A DNA stretch of 64,000 nucleotides from Panagrolaimus kolymaensis (taxonomy: Eukaryota; Nematoda; Chromadorea; Rhabditida; Panagrolaimidae). The stretch is taken from positions 1,798,001-1,862,000 of the forward strand of contig JAJQJQ010000033.1 in assembly GCA_028622995.1 (NCBI GenBank), read 5' to 3'. A program made the position numbers and the translations under genes. Below the pieces are notes generated by a model that saw only the letters and a program-made list of their open reading frames with translations, did no database searches and had not been told where the DNA came from. Shown here piece after piece: positions 37,942 to 48,283 of this stretch; within the stretch, counting starts at the first letter, position 1, and each line of letters starts with the position of its first letter.

Positions 37942-40498
37942 ATGGGAAATCTAAAATTTATTAGTGGAGCGCTTTTAGCGCTAACATCATATTTGCCATT
38001 ATTAACATTGGCATCATTTTGCGGTGAATCTTCTGTTCCTTTTAGTTTTGAAGTAAGTTATTTAGCTTTTATGATGACGCTTTTTGAGTAATAATAATTT
38101 TAAATACTAATATTTTGTCCTTGAATCTCATTCAAATTATTATGTGACCTTTTGACGTAAAAAGATTCAAGGATTATCTTCTTTAAAATATGAGCCTTAT
38201 TCTATTTTCTTTTCTTTAGCTTTTTTTAATTGAAAATAATTCTTAATTGCTTTTTATAATCCTTCACCTGCTCTCTTTTAGGCTTTACCCAATGGTCAAC
38301 CTGTATTGGGTTGTGCACGACCCACATGCTTTGGATGGACCTCCGATGGTCTTCCAGCAGGTTCAGCTTCGAGCTTTTATCGAGTCAATCGCCGACCTGA
38401 TGGATATTTCCGTAAATCAGCGGATACTCCTCGAGCCATTGCTGCTTCAGATGCTAGAAATTACAAAGCACAAACTGCTGTAAGTTTATGTAAATTTTTC
38501 TCAACATTTTTACGAAAAACAAAAACACATAAAAATGAAAGAATAGAATATTCTTTGAAAAACTAACTGAACGGGAATGTCGGCTTTTCGAAGCTTTGCT
38601 CAACTTGCATCAAAATTCCCGAAGCTTTCTACTAACACAAATGTTCGATTGATCCACACTCAAATATCCAGAAATCATTCAAAAGCTACAATACATGATT
38701 ATGATCGTATCAAAAATGGTGTATATAGAATAGAATGTCTCAAACATGGTTGTATATATATTGGAAAAACTACACGAAGCTTTGCAATACGTTTAAAGGA
38801 ACATTTAAGGTAAGATTTTTATTTTATTTAAAAAATTTATTTAACGCGTTTATGTTTGCAGAAACCATAAAGGAATAAAAGAATGTGCTGAAAAATATGG
38901 ATTCAAAGTGATCTTCTTGGATGGAAATGTCAAAAGTGAAAAAAACTGGATAATATTTTTTAAACCTCTTTTCAACAAACATTACAATACTAAAACAATT
39001 CTTTAAAAATTAAGAAACACTAATAAATAAATACTTAATTGATTATTTTTTGTTTTTTGTTTTCAGCACTGTGCCTCGACATTCGATTCTGAGCAATGTC
39101 CAAGCGAATCTCAATGGGTTGGCGGTTTTGGTCCTGTTCTCAATGCAACTGATCTTCCCTTAGCAGTTCAATGCTGCGATTATGAACCATCGAAACTTTC
39201 TGAAGATCGAGGAGTTGCTGTTGTAAACGCTGGTCAAATTGTTATCGGTGGGGAAGTCCTCAATAATGGGCGCCAATATGCTTTTGATTACATTAGCGAT
39301 GTTGTGAAACATACTTCTCCCGAAGGAAAGTAAGTTTGCTTTCGAGAGGGATTTGTAATATTACAACTTTTGCAGAGTTTCATTTGATGTTTCCATCCGC
39401 CGATTGCCATGCCTCCCATATCCATCCGAATTTACCGTTAATGTTGATAAATCCGTTACCGAGGAAATGCTTCGTCGTTTTGGAAAAGATGGAAATAAGA
39501 AGACTACTTCCACTTTTAAACCTCCCACAACCGATCGAGCGCGAGCATACCATGTTCCCAACTTTGTTGATAATAATATCATCGAATCTCCTAACCTCAT
39601 TCAAACAAGTCAAAATGTTCAAGGTCCATTCAATGCCGAACCCGTCCAATCAATTGAAGGACCATTCATCGCTGAAAATGATGCTATTATTGAAACTTCA
39701 AATGCCCTTCCACCTGGACAACAAGCCATTCAAGGCGTTGAACTTCCACCCGGCCATACTCCCAATATTGTTAACAGTGGTGGTGGAGGTTCCAGTTATT
39801 ATCCCGTTAGCGGTTATTGTGGCAGCACTTGTTGTGGTGGTGGATCCAGTTGTGGTTTCTTCTGCTTTTCTGCTGATACTAAAGTCATTCTTCAAGGTGG
39901 AAAAGAAAAAAGAATGGACGAGCTTGAACTTGATGATTGGGTTTTGTCTGGAAATGATAATGGAATTGCTTATAGTCGAGTTGAAAGTTGGCTTCATCGA
40001 ATGCCTGAAACCTTTGCAGATTTTGTTAAATTTGAAATGGAAGATGGCACCGAACTCAAACTCACAAGCAAACATTATATTTTCCGCGGAGATTGTAGTG
40101 AAGCTGGCAAATCTGTTTCCATTCGTCGCCTCAATGCTTATATGGTTTACGCTGATGAAGTTTCCACAGATCATTGCCTCTTTGTAAACAAAGGTGGAAT
40201 TGATTTTATTGAAACTCGAATTTCAAAAATTGAAATAGTTAAAGAGAAAGGAATTTATGCTCCTATGACACATAGCGGAAATATCGTTGCAAATAAAATC
40301 TATGCTTCATGTTACAACATCATCGAAAATGATAACATGCAATTAACTTTGAGCTCATATCTTCGTGATTTTGCTGAATCATTTTGGGGTAAACTTTGGA
40401 TTGATGAAAATTCAAATGATGTTAGCGAAATTGAACTCATCCCTGGAATGCAAACTCTTGTGGATTTACTCAGACATGTAATTCCAAACAAAATGTAA
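37942..40498 (+). CDS. Hedgehog-related warthog protein with Hint domain
   Basis: Four exons join in phase: 37942-38052, 38282-38479, 39067-39329, 39376-40498. They give 564 residues. A signal peptide (about 1-25) is followed by a Wart-type N-terminal domain (FCGESSVPFSFEALPNGQPV, CARPTCFGW, CCDYEPSKL). A spacer of about 130 residues follows, rich in Pro/Asn/Gln and ending in a Gly/Ser/Tyr/Cys-rich stretch. Then comes a Hint/Hog domain whose splicing cysteine is Cys354 in CFSADTKV. The Hint T-x-x-H motif is present as TSKH (421-424). Family members are thought to self-cleave before that Cys and are linked to cuticle and epidermal secretion and moulting in nematodes; no sterol-recognition region is obvious. 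Intron 2 contains a complete GIY-YIG gene. AATAAA lies at 40598-40603. Confidence 0.93.
38577..39006 (+). CDS. Small GIY-YIG nuclease-domain protein nested in a warthog intron
   Basis: Two exons join in phase: 38577-38809 and 38862-39006. They give 125 residues. The first 40 residues (MSAFRSFAQLASK, RLIHTQISRNHSK) have no acidic residue before about 41 and are rich in Arg/Ser/Lys, like a mitochondrial presequence. The rest is a compact GIY-YIG domain: GVY at 48-50, YIG at 61-63, Arg72 in IRLKEHL, Glu104 and Asn116, which are the expected catalytic or metal-site positions. It has its own ATG, intron, TAA stop and poly(A) signal (AATAAA, 39022-39027), all inside the 587-bp second intron of the warthog gene on the same strand. 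It is far smaller than SLX1 or ANKLE1, so it is a stand-alone domain. Inferred role: mitochondrial or organellar DNA cleavage, or a domesticated mobile-element nuclease; partners unknown. Confidence 0.85.
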
Positions 40499-41176
40499 CA
40501 AAGTTGTTTTAGGGGATAATATATTGTAATGGTAATCAATTTTATAACTATAATATTATTATATAATATAATTAATTTTTAAAATGTTAAAGAACTTAAT
40601 AAATTTATAATTTTTTTTTATAATTTTTGTTCTCAAACTTTTACTACCCAAAACTTGTTAAAATAAAGTGTGATATTTAATCTTACTTTTCAATCAAAAA
40701 TGATACCTTTTTGTTTGTTGTTGTTGTAAAGGAAAAACATCATCGGTCGGACGTAAACTAAAATGAATGATCAAAAAAATAACCTCTTTGATTTTTATTT
40801 GTTTTCTCTCAAAAAAAAGATGAAACAAAAACAGCGACTTTTTTCAATAATCGAGAAAAAACAAGCAATAGCGTCAGCAGCAAAAACAGCAAAGGTGGTG
40901 TGCATAATAAATTTTCTCTCAATCATAGCTCTTTATTGCTTTTTTTGTTGTTTTTTTTCGAAATTTCTTGAATATCTAAAAGCTTTTTTAATTACATTTT
41001 TTCATAGTTAAAAAATTTCATTTGCGTCCATTTTTCATTTTATCATCGTTTATTTGTGCTATTTGTTTCTTGTTTGAAAGTGAATATTCTCCGTTCATTT
41101 TTTGTAACAATAATTTTTTCAGATTTTTTTAAGATCAGACATTTTTTTTGTCATTTTAAAGTGAAACGAAGAAGTG
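40499..41176. other. Spacer between warthog and methyltransferase genes
   Basis: Contains the warthog 3' UTR with AATAAA at 40598 and then an AT-rich presumed promoter. An acceptor-like TTTTTTCAG ends at about 41121 and could be the trans-splice site for the methyltransferase mRNA. No exon seen. Confidence 0.55.
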
Positions 41177-42366
41177 ATGGCTGCAGTTCCAACATCTCAA
41201 CAAAATGAATTGCCATTTCCCGCAGATAAATATAATTCAGTGTCGCGTAAATGGTTGGGAAAATCTTTAATTGTGACCCCATCAATTATGAAAGTAGCAG
41301 CAGGAAAAATAGCAGGAAAAAATATTATTGATATTGGATGTGGTGATGGAAATTTTGCACAAGAATTAACCCAAATTGGCGCAAATAAAGTTCTTGGAAT
41401 TGATTCAAGTCATGAAATGATATTAAGTTGCAAAGCTAAATATAATTGTAAGCTTATTGTTTTAATTTTTTTCGGATCTTGACTGATTAAAAATTCTAAT
41501 ACTTTTAAAAGAACTCCATTTTTGAGCTCAAAAAATGAAATGTCAAAAAAAATTGTTAGAGAAAGTGTAAAAATATTTATTTTATAATTTTTACGACTTT
41601 TTTAAAGTCTTTTATTTTTATAAAAAAAGGAAGCAACTTTATTTTTGATTTGAAGGGTTATTATTATCTTTCATTTCAGACCACAAAAATGTTGAATTCC
41701 GTGAACAATCAAGCCTGGATCTTTCTGACGAAGCTGAATATGATTTAGCATTTGCAATTTTTGTTCTTCAATTTTGTAATAACATCAACGAACTACGAAA
41801 CGCATGTTTTTCTCTTATGAATTTTTATCAATGCTTTTATGTGGGTTTTAGAGTTTGATAAACATTGCCCGTTCTTTGAAACCCGGAGGCGAATTTATTG
41901 CTTTTGTTCCAAATGGAGTGGGTGATTTAAATCCAACAAAAGCAAATGGAATTAAATTCGGTAAACATTTTCCATTGCCATATAATTTTGGTTTGTACAA
42001 CTTTTGTCTTAGGGGCATCACTTGTTCTTAATACTATGCAACCAATTGATGGAGAACGTTTGAAAGTTGAATTTTATGATGAACAGGGTAAGCTCGCTTC
42101 AAGGCATTCGATATTTATTATCAAATCGATTGAAACTTGCAGCTAATGTAATTGGTGACACAACAATAACGTTTTTCTATCGTTCAACTTATGAACATTG
42201 TTTGAAAGATGCTGGATTTATCGATATTGAATGGATTGATCCTATCATTTCTGAAGAAGGCCTCAACAAATACGGCGAAGAATTCTTTTCAACATTTTTT
42301 AATCCACCTAAAGATATTATTGTGCGAGCTCGAATTCCGCAAAAAGAAAAAATTCATAATTCATAA
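41177..42366 (+). CDS. Class I SAM-dependent methyltransferase
   Basis: Five exons join in phase: 41177-41447, 41680-41801, 41852-41960, 42013-42087, 42143-42366. They give 266 residues. The SAM-binding motif I is DIGCGDG (52-58), followed by the acidic end of strand 2 (VLGID), the [14 protein letters not shown] strand-4 region and [12 protein letters not shown] of motif III. This is the Methyltransf_11/25 pattern of small-molecule methyltransferases. The substrate cannot be read from the sequence. The intron 41802-41851 begins GC rather than GT: no GT donor in the area keeps the frame, whereas GC at 41802 joins NELRN to SLINIARSL exactly. The ATG at 41177 is the first in frame after the upstream acceptor. 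AATAAA lies at 42548-42553. Confidence 0.85.
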
Positions 42367-42724
42367 ATAATCGTTATTATTTATTGTTGTATCCCCCATG
42401 TATTTATGTTACAAATTTTGTAAACTAATTTTATTTTTTATTTTAACTGTGGATTGAAGTTTATGAAGAAAATAGAGGTGAAGGTTAGATAAATGTTTGC
42501 ATTGTTTGAAGTGATAAATCCTGATTTAGAATAATTGTAGACTAGAGAATAAATAATAATTTAGTAAAATACATATTTTTAAGATTAAGAGTAAATTTAA
42601 CATCAATGAAATGGTAATTGCACAAGAAAAAATGGAGATATCAAATGATTAATTTTAAAAGTTCAGTACTATTAATCCAATGCTTAAAGGCTTTTTAAAA
42701 TCAAAAAAGAGATATAGGCTAGCA

Positions 42725-44460
42725 TTAACCTAAAACATCATCTAGGATAACAACCTCATGCTTTTTTTGTACAACATGCGCTATTTTCATTAAAATATGA
42801 AATTCTCGATGTTTTTCACCAAAATGAGCCAAAGCTTCTATGATAGCAATAACTTGACCATATTTTACTGCGCCTGAAGCTGCACCCATTTTAGCTTGCA
42901 TATGATTTAACAAAATTCGAGAGTATTTTTCAAATTCTTTCTCCAATATTTTTCTGCCTTTGTCGCTAATGTCTTTGACCGCTGAAATAATAACATTAAT
43001 TACAGAATAATTAGCAAAATATTTTATGTACCTGGATAACAATAAATTAAAGTTTTAAGTAAAACATATTCTTCTTTAGTAATATTTGTTCTTTTTATTG
43101 GTTCAATAGTTCGACAAAAGATTTCATATTTGATATTAGTAAAATCATTACGTGGTCCAAACCGAATTGGCGTGGTACCATCTGGAAAGAGAAGAACATC
43201 ACAATGTCGAGCACATGTATAAAAACATTGAGTTAAAATAACATTCATAATGGTAATATATTTTAAAAGTGATAACTGAAAATTAAGGGTTATCATTTCC
43301 GAAGTTAATAAAAATATGAAGAACTTACTTTGTCAGAAGTTTCTAACTTTTCAAAGAAAGGCAAAGTTTTTGCCATTTCGATGCATATTATTGCATCGAT
43401 CGCCATCCACATTCGTTTTGGTTTACCTGGAGGCAGTGGATTATTATACATTCGTTCAAGTTCATCTTTCCTAATTGGCCACGCAGCGGGTTTAATATAT
43501 TTATCACAATTCCTGAATTCTGTTTTCCTTTCCAAAATTTTGTCTATAGTTGCAGAATAAAGTGGTTGTGGATTGTAATTTGATTCTCGAAGTTTTTGTA
43601 CTTTCAATTCCAAGAATAATAAAAAGTCAATTTCTCGGGATTGATGGGTTTGTATAAAAATTGGAGAGAGTTTATTTGAAACCGTTATCGGTGTCTCATA
43701 TTCCAAACAATCATCTCCGATAGAATTAGAAAGCAATCTTTTGCGATGATTATTTACATGCTCCAAAACGGAATTTATGTCAACGTTATCTGGCATTTTA
43801 ATTGCAGCTGGATTCATTCCAGAAAGAATGCAACGACCGAAGCGACATGCTCGACATCTCTCTCCTTTTAATATCTCACATTTTCTATCCCTTTTACAAA
43901 TATATTGTTTAGTTGAAAGCACACCTAAAATTGAACATTTGGGTAAGACACTTTATCCGCGGTCCGTTGGAATAAAAAGCTTACTTCTTCGGAAAAATGT
44001 TTTACAACCCGAACAAGCAGGAACATCTAAATTTAAAAAATTTCCAATCGTAATAATTATTTTATTTTAATTTTACCGTAATGGCAGCAGTTAGTTGGTT
44101 CTCCACAAATATTACAGACTTTTGGAGCTTTTGGATTTACTGATGTTATTTTTGTTAGAGTCAAATGGCTTGTTTCAGGTTGTTCATGGTCATCGTCGTA
44201 AAATGCATCAAAATGTTCAGTATCATGGAAATGTTTGTATGGGGAAATCGAATCACTTGAAAGAGAGGAGTCAGTTTGGGGAGATAATGTTGAAGTCGAT
44301 CGAGTTACTGAATAGCTAACATTTTCACTTTTATGTGATCTAAAAAGATTAATGGTTACATTCAAATTTGGTTGAAAAATTACTTTATGAGCCTTTCATC
44401 TCGTTGAATAATTTCAAAAATATCTTCAAGCTCGTGAAATGAAGGCTTAAATAATGTCAT
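42725..44460 (-). CDS. Nuclear hormone receptor A (nematode NHR)
   Basis: Six exons join in phase: 44460-44384, 44339-44077, 44026-43985, 43924-43329, 43275-43032, 42981-42725. They give 492 residues. After a Ser/Thr-rich and acidic N-terminus, the C4 zinc-finger DNA-binding domain is complete: zinc I CNICGEPTNCCHYDVPACSGC, split by an intron as CHYD|VPAC, P-box CSGCKTFFRR, and zinc II CKRDRKCEILKGERCRACRFGRC. A long hinge leads to a ligand-binding domain with the KLSLLKYITIMNVI helix and the LLFPDGTTP segment seen in many nematode supplementary receptors. A trans-splice-like acceptor TTTTCCTTTTAG ends six bases before the ATG. The gene lies 216 bp downstream of NHR B on the same strand, which suggests a tandem duplicate and perhaps an operon. 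Ligand and targets are unknown. Confidence 0.93.
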
Positions 44461-44676
44461 GGAAAGCTAAAAGGAAAAAGGGATTTGAATGAAATCAAAA
44501 TGTTCGATGATAAATTTAAAAAAAATATGAAAGCGTAATTACACGTTAAATTTGAATTTTTTTGGATCAAAAAAACTATTTTATTCCTGACTTTGAACTT
44601 CTAATTATTACCATATGTATAAAAAAATAAAACAATAAACAATAGAAAATTTACACAAAAAAAATGAAAGATCTGT

Positions 44677-47600
44677 TTAAGGATCAGTGGAAAGAAGCAA
44701 TTGTAATAACAATCTTGCTTTGTTATTATCCCTTGTAATGAAGCGTCGATAAGCAAAATATGCTTGATTATATTCAACGCGGCGATAAACTCCATTAATA
44801 AATGCAATGGTTTCTCCAAAAAGGCGAGTTCCAACATTTTCGCCTCGTTTATTTTGAAGATATCGAAGAAGCCCAGTCGCATATTTGGATCTTTCTTCCG
44901 AAAGAATTTCTCTTGCTTTCTCTGACATTCCGGGAATACCTAAAAAGGTTTTGCTTTGAAAAGGGTTTCATTAATATTAATGCTTACAGTCACTCAATGC
45001 AATAACTGCCCTTGCCATAGCATACTGTATTTGATCCATTTTTAAATCAGCGATTTGTGAAACAACACCAAATCGAAGATTTTTTTCAAGCATGTTTAAA
45101 CTAAAAAATTATTAAAAGTTAGACAAATTTAATAGTTTTGATCCAAAGGCTTTTGTACATAACAAAGTTTTTAAAGGTTGCTATTAAACACACAAGCAAC
45201 ATACAAAACAAGAAAATCCTTACTCGTCATTTGGTTTTCCATTAAAAGGTATACTTCCATCAGGATAAATAATTATATCCGATTTTTTGGTGTATGCATA
45301 ATAAGCTGACGATAATACTAAACCCGCAATGGTAACTCCTCGAGTCCATGCCAGCTGAAATTATTAAAAAAGGTAAGTTTAAACAGAGACTAACTAATGC
45401 GACAAATTTTTTAAAATTTTTTGTTTGATTTCGTTTTGTTCTCTTTCCTCTTAAAAAACATCAAATTTTTATGAGTTCTGTAACATTTATCTTTTTTATA
45501 AAAGTTTGAATAAAAATAATTATTATGCTGCGTGCTGCTGCTGCTGCTTGGATACGTATGTACATATATCGTAATCCTACGGACAAACACTGTCATTCGA
45601 ATTTTCTAGAAAATAAAATAGAATAGGCCATGAGTGCGTACATACATACTACTGTGTCCACCGTCTCCTTCTTCTCTCATCATTCTTTTATATGCCTGCT
45701 CCCTTTTTGCAAGCAAAGTGCGTCCATAAGTTATTTCTATATTTTTTGTTCGCTGTAGCTATCTATCTACCATTCTCCCTTTTTTTGTTGCTAAAATATT
45801 CTCATTGATTTTCAGATTTTTGCTATTTTCCTCTTATTTTTATATTAGAAAATGTTAAAAAGCGAAGATATGGAACAGGATCACCACGATGATGGTGCAA
45901 GCGTTAGTCGTATTACAGATGATCAAAATAACCCTTTTCAACTTCAATCTAATAATGCCAATAACAGTATTCAAGATGATCGCATTCTTCATATTTTTGT
46001 TGACTTACAAAAGCATTGGCTTTCTGAATTGCAATGCTCTCGTGAAAAATCCCTTGTTGAAATGACCGAAAAAGTAAGAATTTTCTCTTCATCCACGATC
46101 GTATTTTACCATAATATATTCCTATGGGATTTCAGTTGCATCAAGAATTTCTGAGTGATCAGCAAAAGATTCGAACTGAACTTTTAACTGAATTCAAACA
46201 AGAATTAGACGATGTTAGAACTTCTTTGGAAGAGCGTTATCGAGAAAGGATTAACGAAGAAGTCCTTCAAATGGAAACTTCACATCGTCGTGAAATTTCT
46301 GCAATAAAAAAGAAACAATGGTGCTGGCATTGCGAGCAAGAAGCTGTATACTTTTGTTGTTGGAATACCTCATATTGCTCCCAAAAATGTCAACATGATC
46401 ATTGGAGAACTCATCGAAAATATTGTCGTAGACGCAAGGGCGGTAAAGATGAGGGAGCATCTGGCGCTGAAGTAAAGAAATCCTCGACAAGCAGCAATGG
46501 AGCCACAAATGGCAACGCTGCTTGATTTACATCTTTGTACTTTTTTAAATATGTTATAATTTTATTTAATTGTTGTTTTTTTTGCTTACCTTGTCAGACC
46601 AACTAAAATCATGATAAAAAGGAAATGTTTTAATATATTCGAGGCTAAGAAGCATGTCAACAAAATACCAAAATTTAACACCAATTGCTTTCATATCATA
46701 TTTACTTGTGTTATGATTGGGACGAAGAGGCCATTTTTCAACAGTCTGTAAAATGGAAAATTATTGGTCTCGATTTAATCAATTGAGGATTTAGGAACAA
46801 TCAAAAACATGCATTTCGTGGGTGTTTTGCTTTTGTGTAAAAAAAAGGATATCGCTTTGATTGATCAGACGCTTTAAAATCCATTATAATGTCTAATAGG
46901 TAAAAGTATGAGAAAGCAAAATTGTCCTTTTATATATGTATGTATTGTGAAGCATTAAGCCTTACTGTAATAACGAGAAAAAAAAACTTACGGGATATTT
47001 TTCTGCATCAGCAAAAGCACTTCGGTTTTCTAAATATCCTTTGATATCCGTTTCTTCATCATATGGATAAAAGGTTGAAAGTCGTAATTTTTCATGCTTT
47101 TCTTCTATTCTCAAAACATAACCAATTCTTTGAAGAATTTGATCTTGAATTGTAATTAAATGAATTTTTTGTAAATTATTATTTGTTGAAGTTGAAAGGG
47201 AATTGGCTTTAAATCGTTTCCTCGCAATTGATAGAGTTAAATTTGCTGATGGAGTATATTGAATCGCTGAAAATAAATTTAAAGATATTAATTTATTATG
47301 TTTTGATTCATTTTCATTGTTTCATTAATATTCTTCCTGAATCATACAGCTCATAAACTCTCTTTCATTACTTTCAATGATTATGTTTTGTAGCTCATAG
47401 GAGAATGAGAAATTGATAAGGATGAGTGCGAACCGGACAATATTAATGTTTTATAGGGTCCAAAAAGCATTGATTGAGGTTGAACTATATAAAAGCATGA
47501 CGTGAAAAGGCCATGTTTTAGTTTTAAGCTTCAAAGTATTGGATTGTTATCATACTTTTATCGTGTAGCATAATGCTCACTTGAAAGTATTCCAAAAGTA

Positions 47601-48283
47601 TGTGTTTTTTTCTTGCAAAAAAATGCAAAAATGATTTCAAAATTTTAGTTGCAAAATTAAGTAGTTTTTATCGATATAAAATGAAAGTTGGAGACAATTT
47701 GCAATCACTAAGAGAAGTTTAATAAATATTAAATTTACCTTGAGGATTCATTCCAGCTTTTACACATTTTTCAAATCTACAGGCTCGGCATGCACATCTT
47801 CTATCTAAATAAAAACATATTTCAATAACATACCATTATTATGGTAAAATCCTACTTTTATCAAAATCACATTTTCCACCATTTTTACAAATAAATTTTC
47901 TTTGAGATACAATTGTTCGCCTAAAAATTATCGTAGCTAAATAATCAAATCTTTTGAAGTCACAAAAAAGTGAATTAAATTTTAAGTATGTACTTTTTTT
48001 TCTCGAAAAGTTAATAAAAAAGAAAGTTTAAATATGTATGAAATTAAATTTACCGAAAGAATGTTTTACATCCATTACAACTTGGAATTAAATAATGACA
48101 ACCTGAAGCTAAATCATTACAAACGGCGCAACGAATTTCATTTTGTAAAGGTTCAACATTTTCAATGGGCGATAAACCAGAGGATGAAGCCGCTGAAGAA
48201 TATTCTTCATCCATAATACTTGAACAAGATCGTTTTTGAGATATCAATGATAAAGAGGGCGACATTCTCAAATCTAATGGCAT
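44677..48283 (-). CDS. Nuclear hormone receptor B (nematode NHR) with a nested gene
   Basis: Eight exons join in phase: 48283-48054, 47920-47856, 47804-47739, 47266-46992, 46745-46590, 45354-45224, 45100-44988, 44939-44677. They give 432 residues. The DNA-binding domain comes from the first three exons: [22 protein letters not shown]-box [10 protein letters not shown], then [25 protein letters not shown]. The ligand-binding domain includes [20 protein letters not shown], joined in phase across the large intron 45355-46589, and the FPDG-like YPDGSIPF segment. That intron contains a complete BRA-like gene on the other strand. The protein is the same receptor type as NHR A and was probably produced by the same local duplication. 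The start at 48283 follows an acceptor-like AAAATTAG about 20 bases upstream. A minus-strand AATAAA lies at 44585-44580, after the stop. Confidence 0.92.
45852..46525 (+). CDS. BRA-like MYND zinc-finger protein (ZMYND11/BRAM1 C-terminal type)
   Basis: Two exons join in phase: 45852-46073 and 46136-46525. They give 203 residues. An acidic/Gln-rich N-terminus is followed by a helical, probably coiled-coil region (about 50-145, rich in Glu/Arg/Lys). The MYND finger follows: [20 protein letters not shown] then [13 protein letters not shown], carrying the seven Cys and one His of the finger. The CCWNTSYC stretch is characteristic of ZMYND8/ZMYND11 and of the C. elegans BRA proteins, which match the C-terminal part of human BRAM1/BS69; C. 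elegans BRA-1 binds the TGF-beta type I receptor DAF-1. The tail is Lys/Ser/Asn-rich. The acceptor-like TATATTAG ends three bases before the ATG, consistent with trans-splicing. The gene lies wholly inside an intron of NHR B, antisense to it. Confidence 0.9.

Noticed and set aside
38577..39006. GIY-YIG exons as alternative exons of the warthog gene
   Set aside because: They have their own ATG and TAA stop and a poly(A) signal, with no acceptor before the ATG that would splice from the warthog exon in frame.
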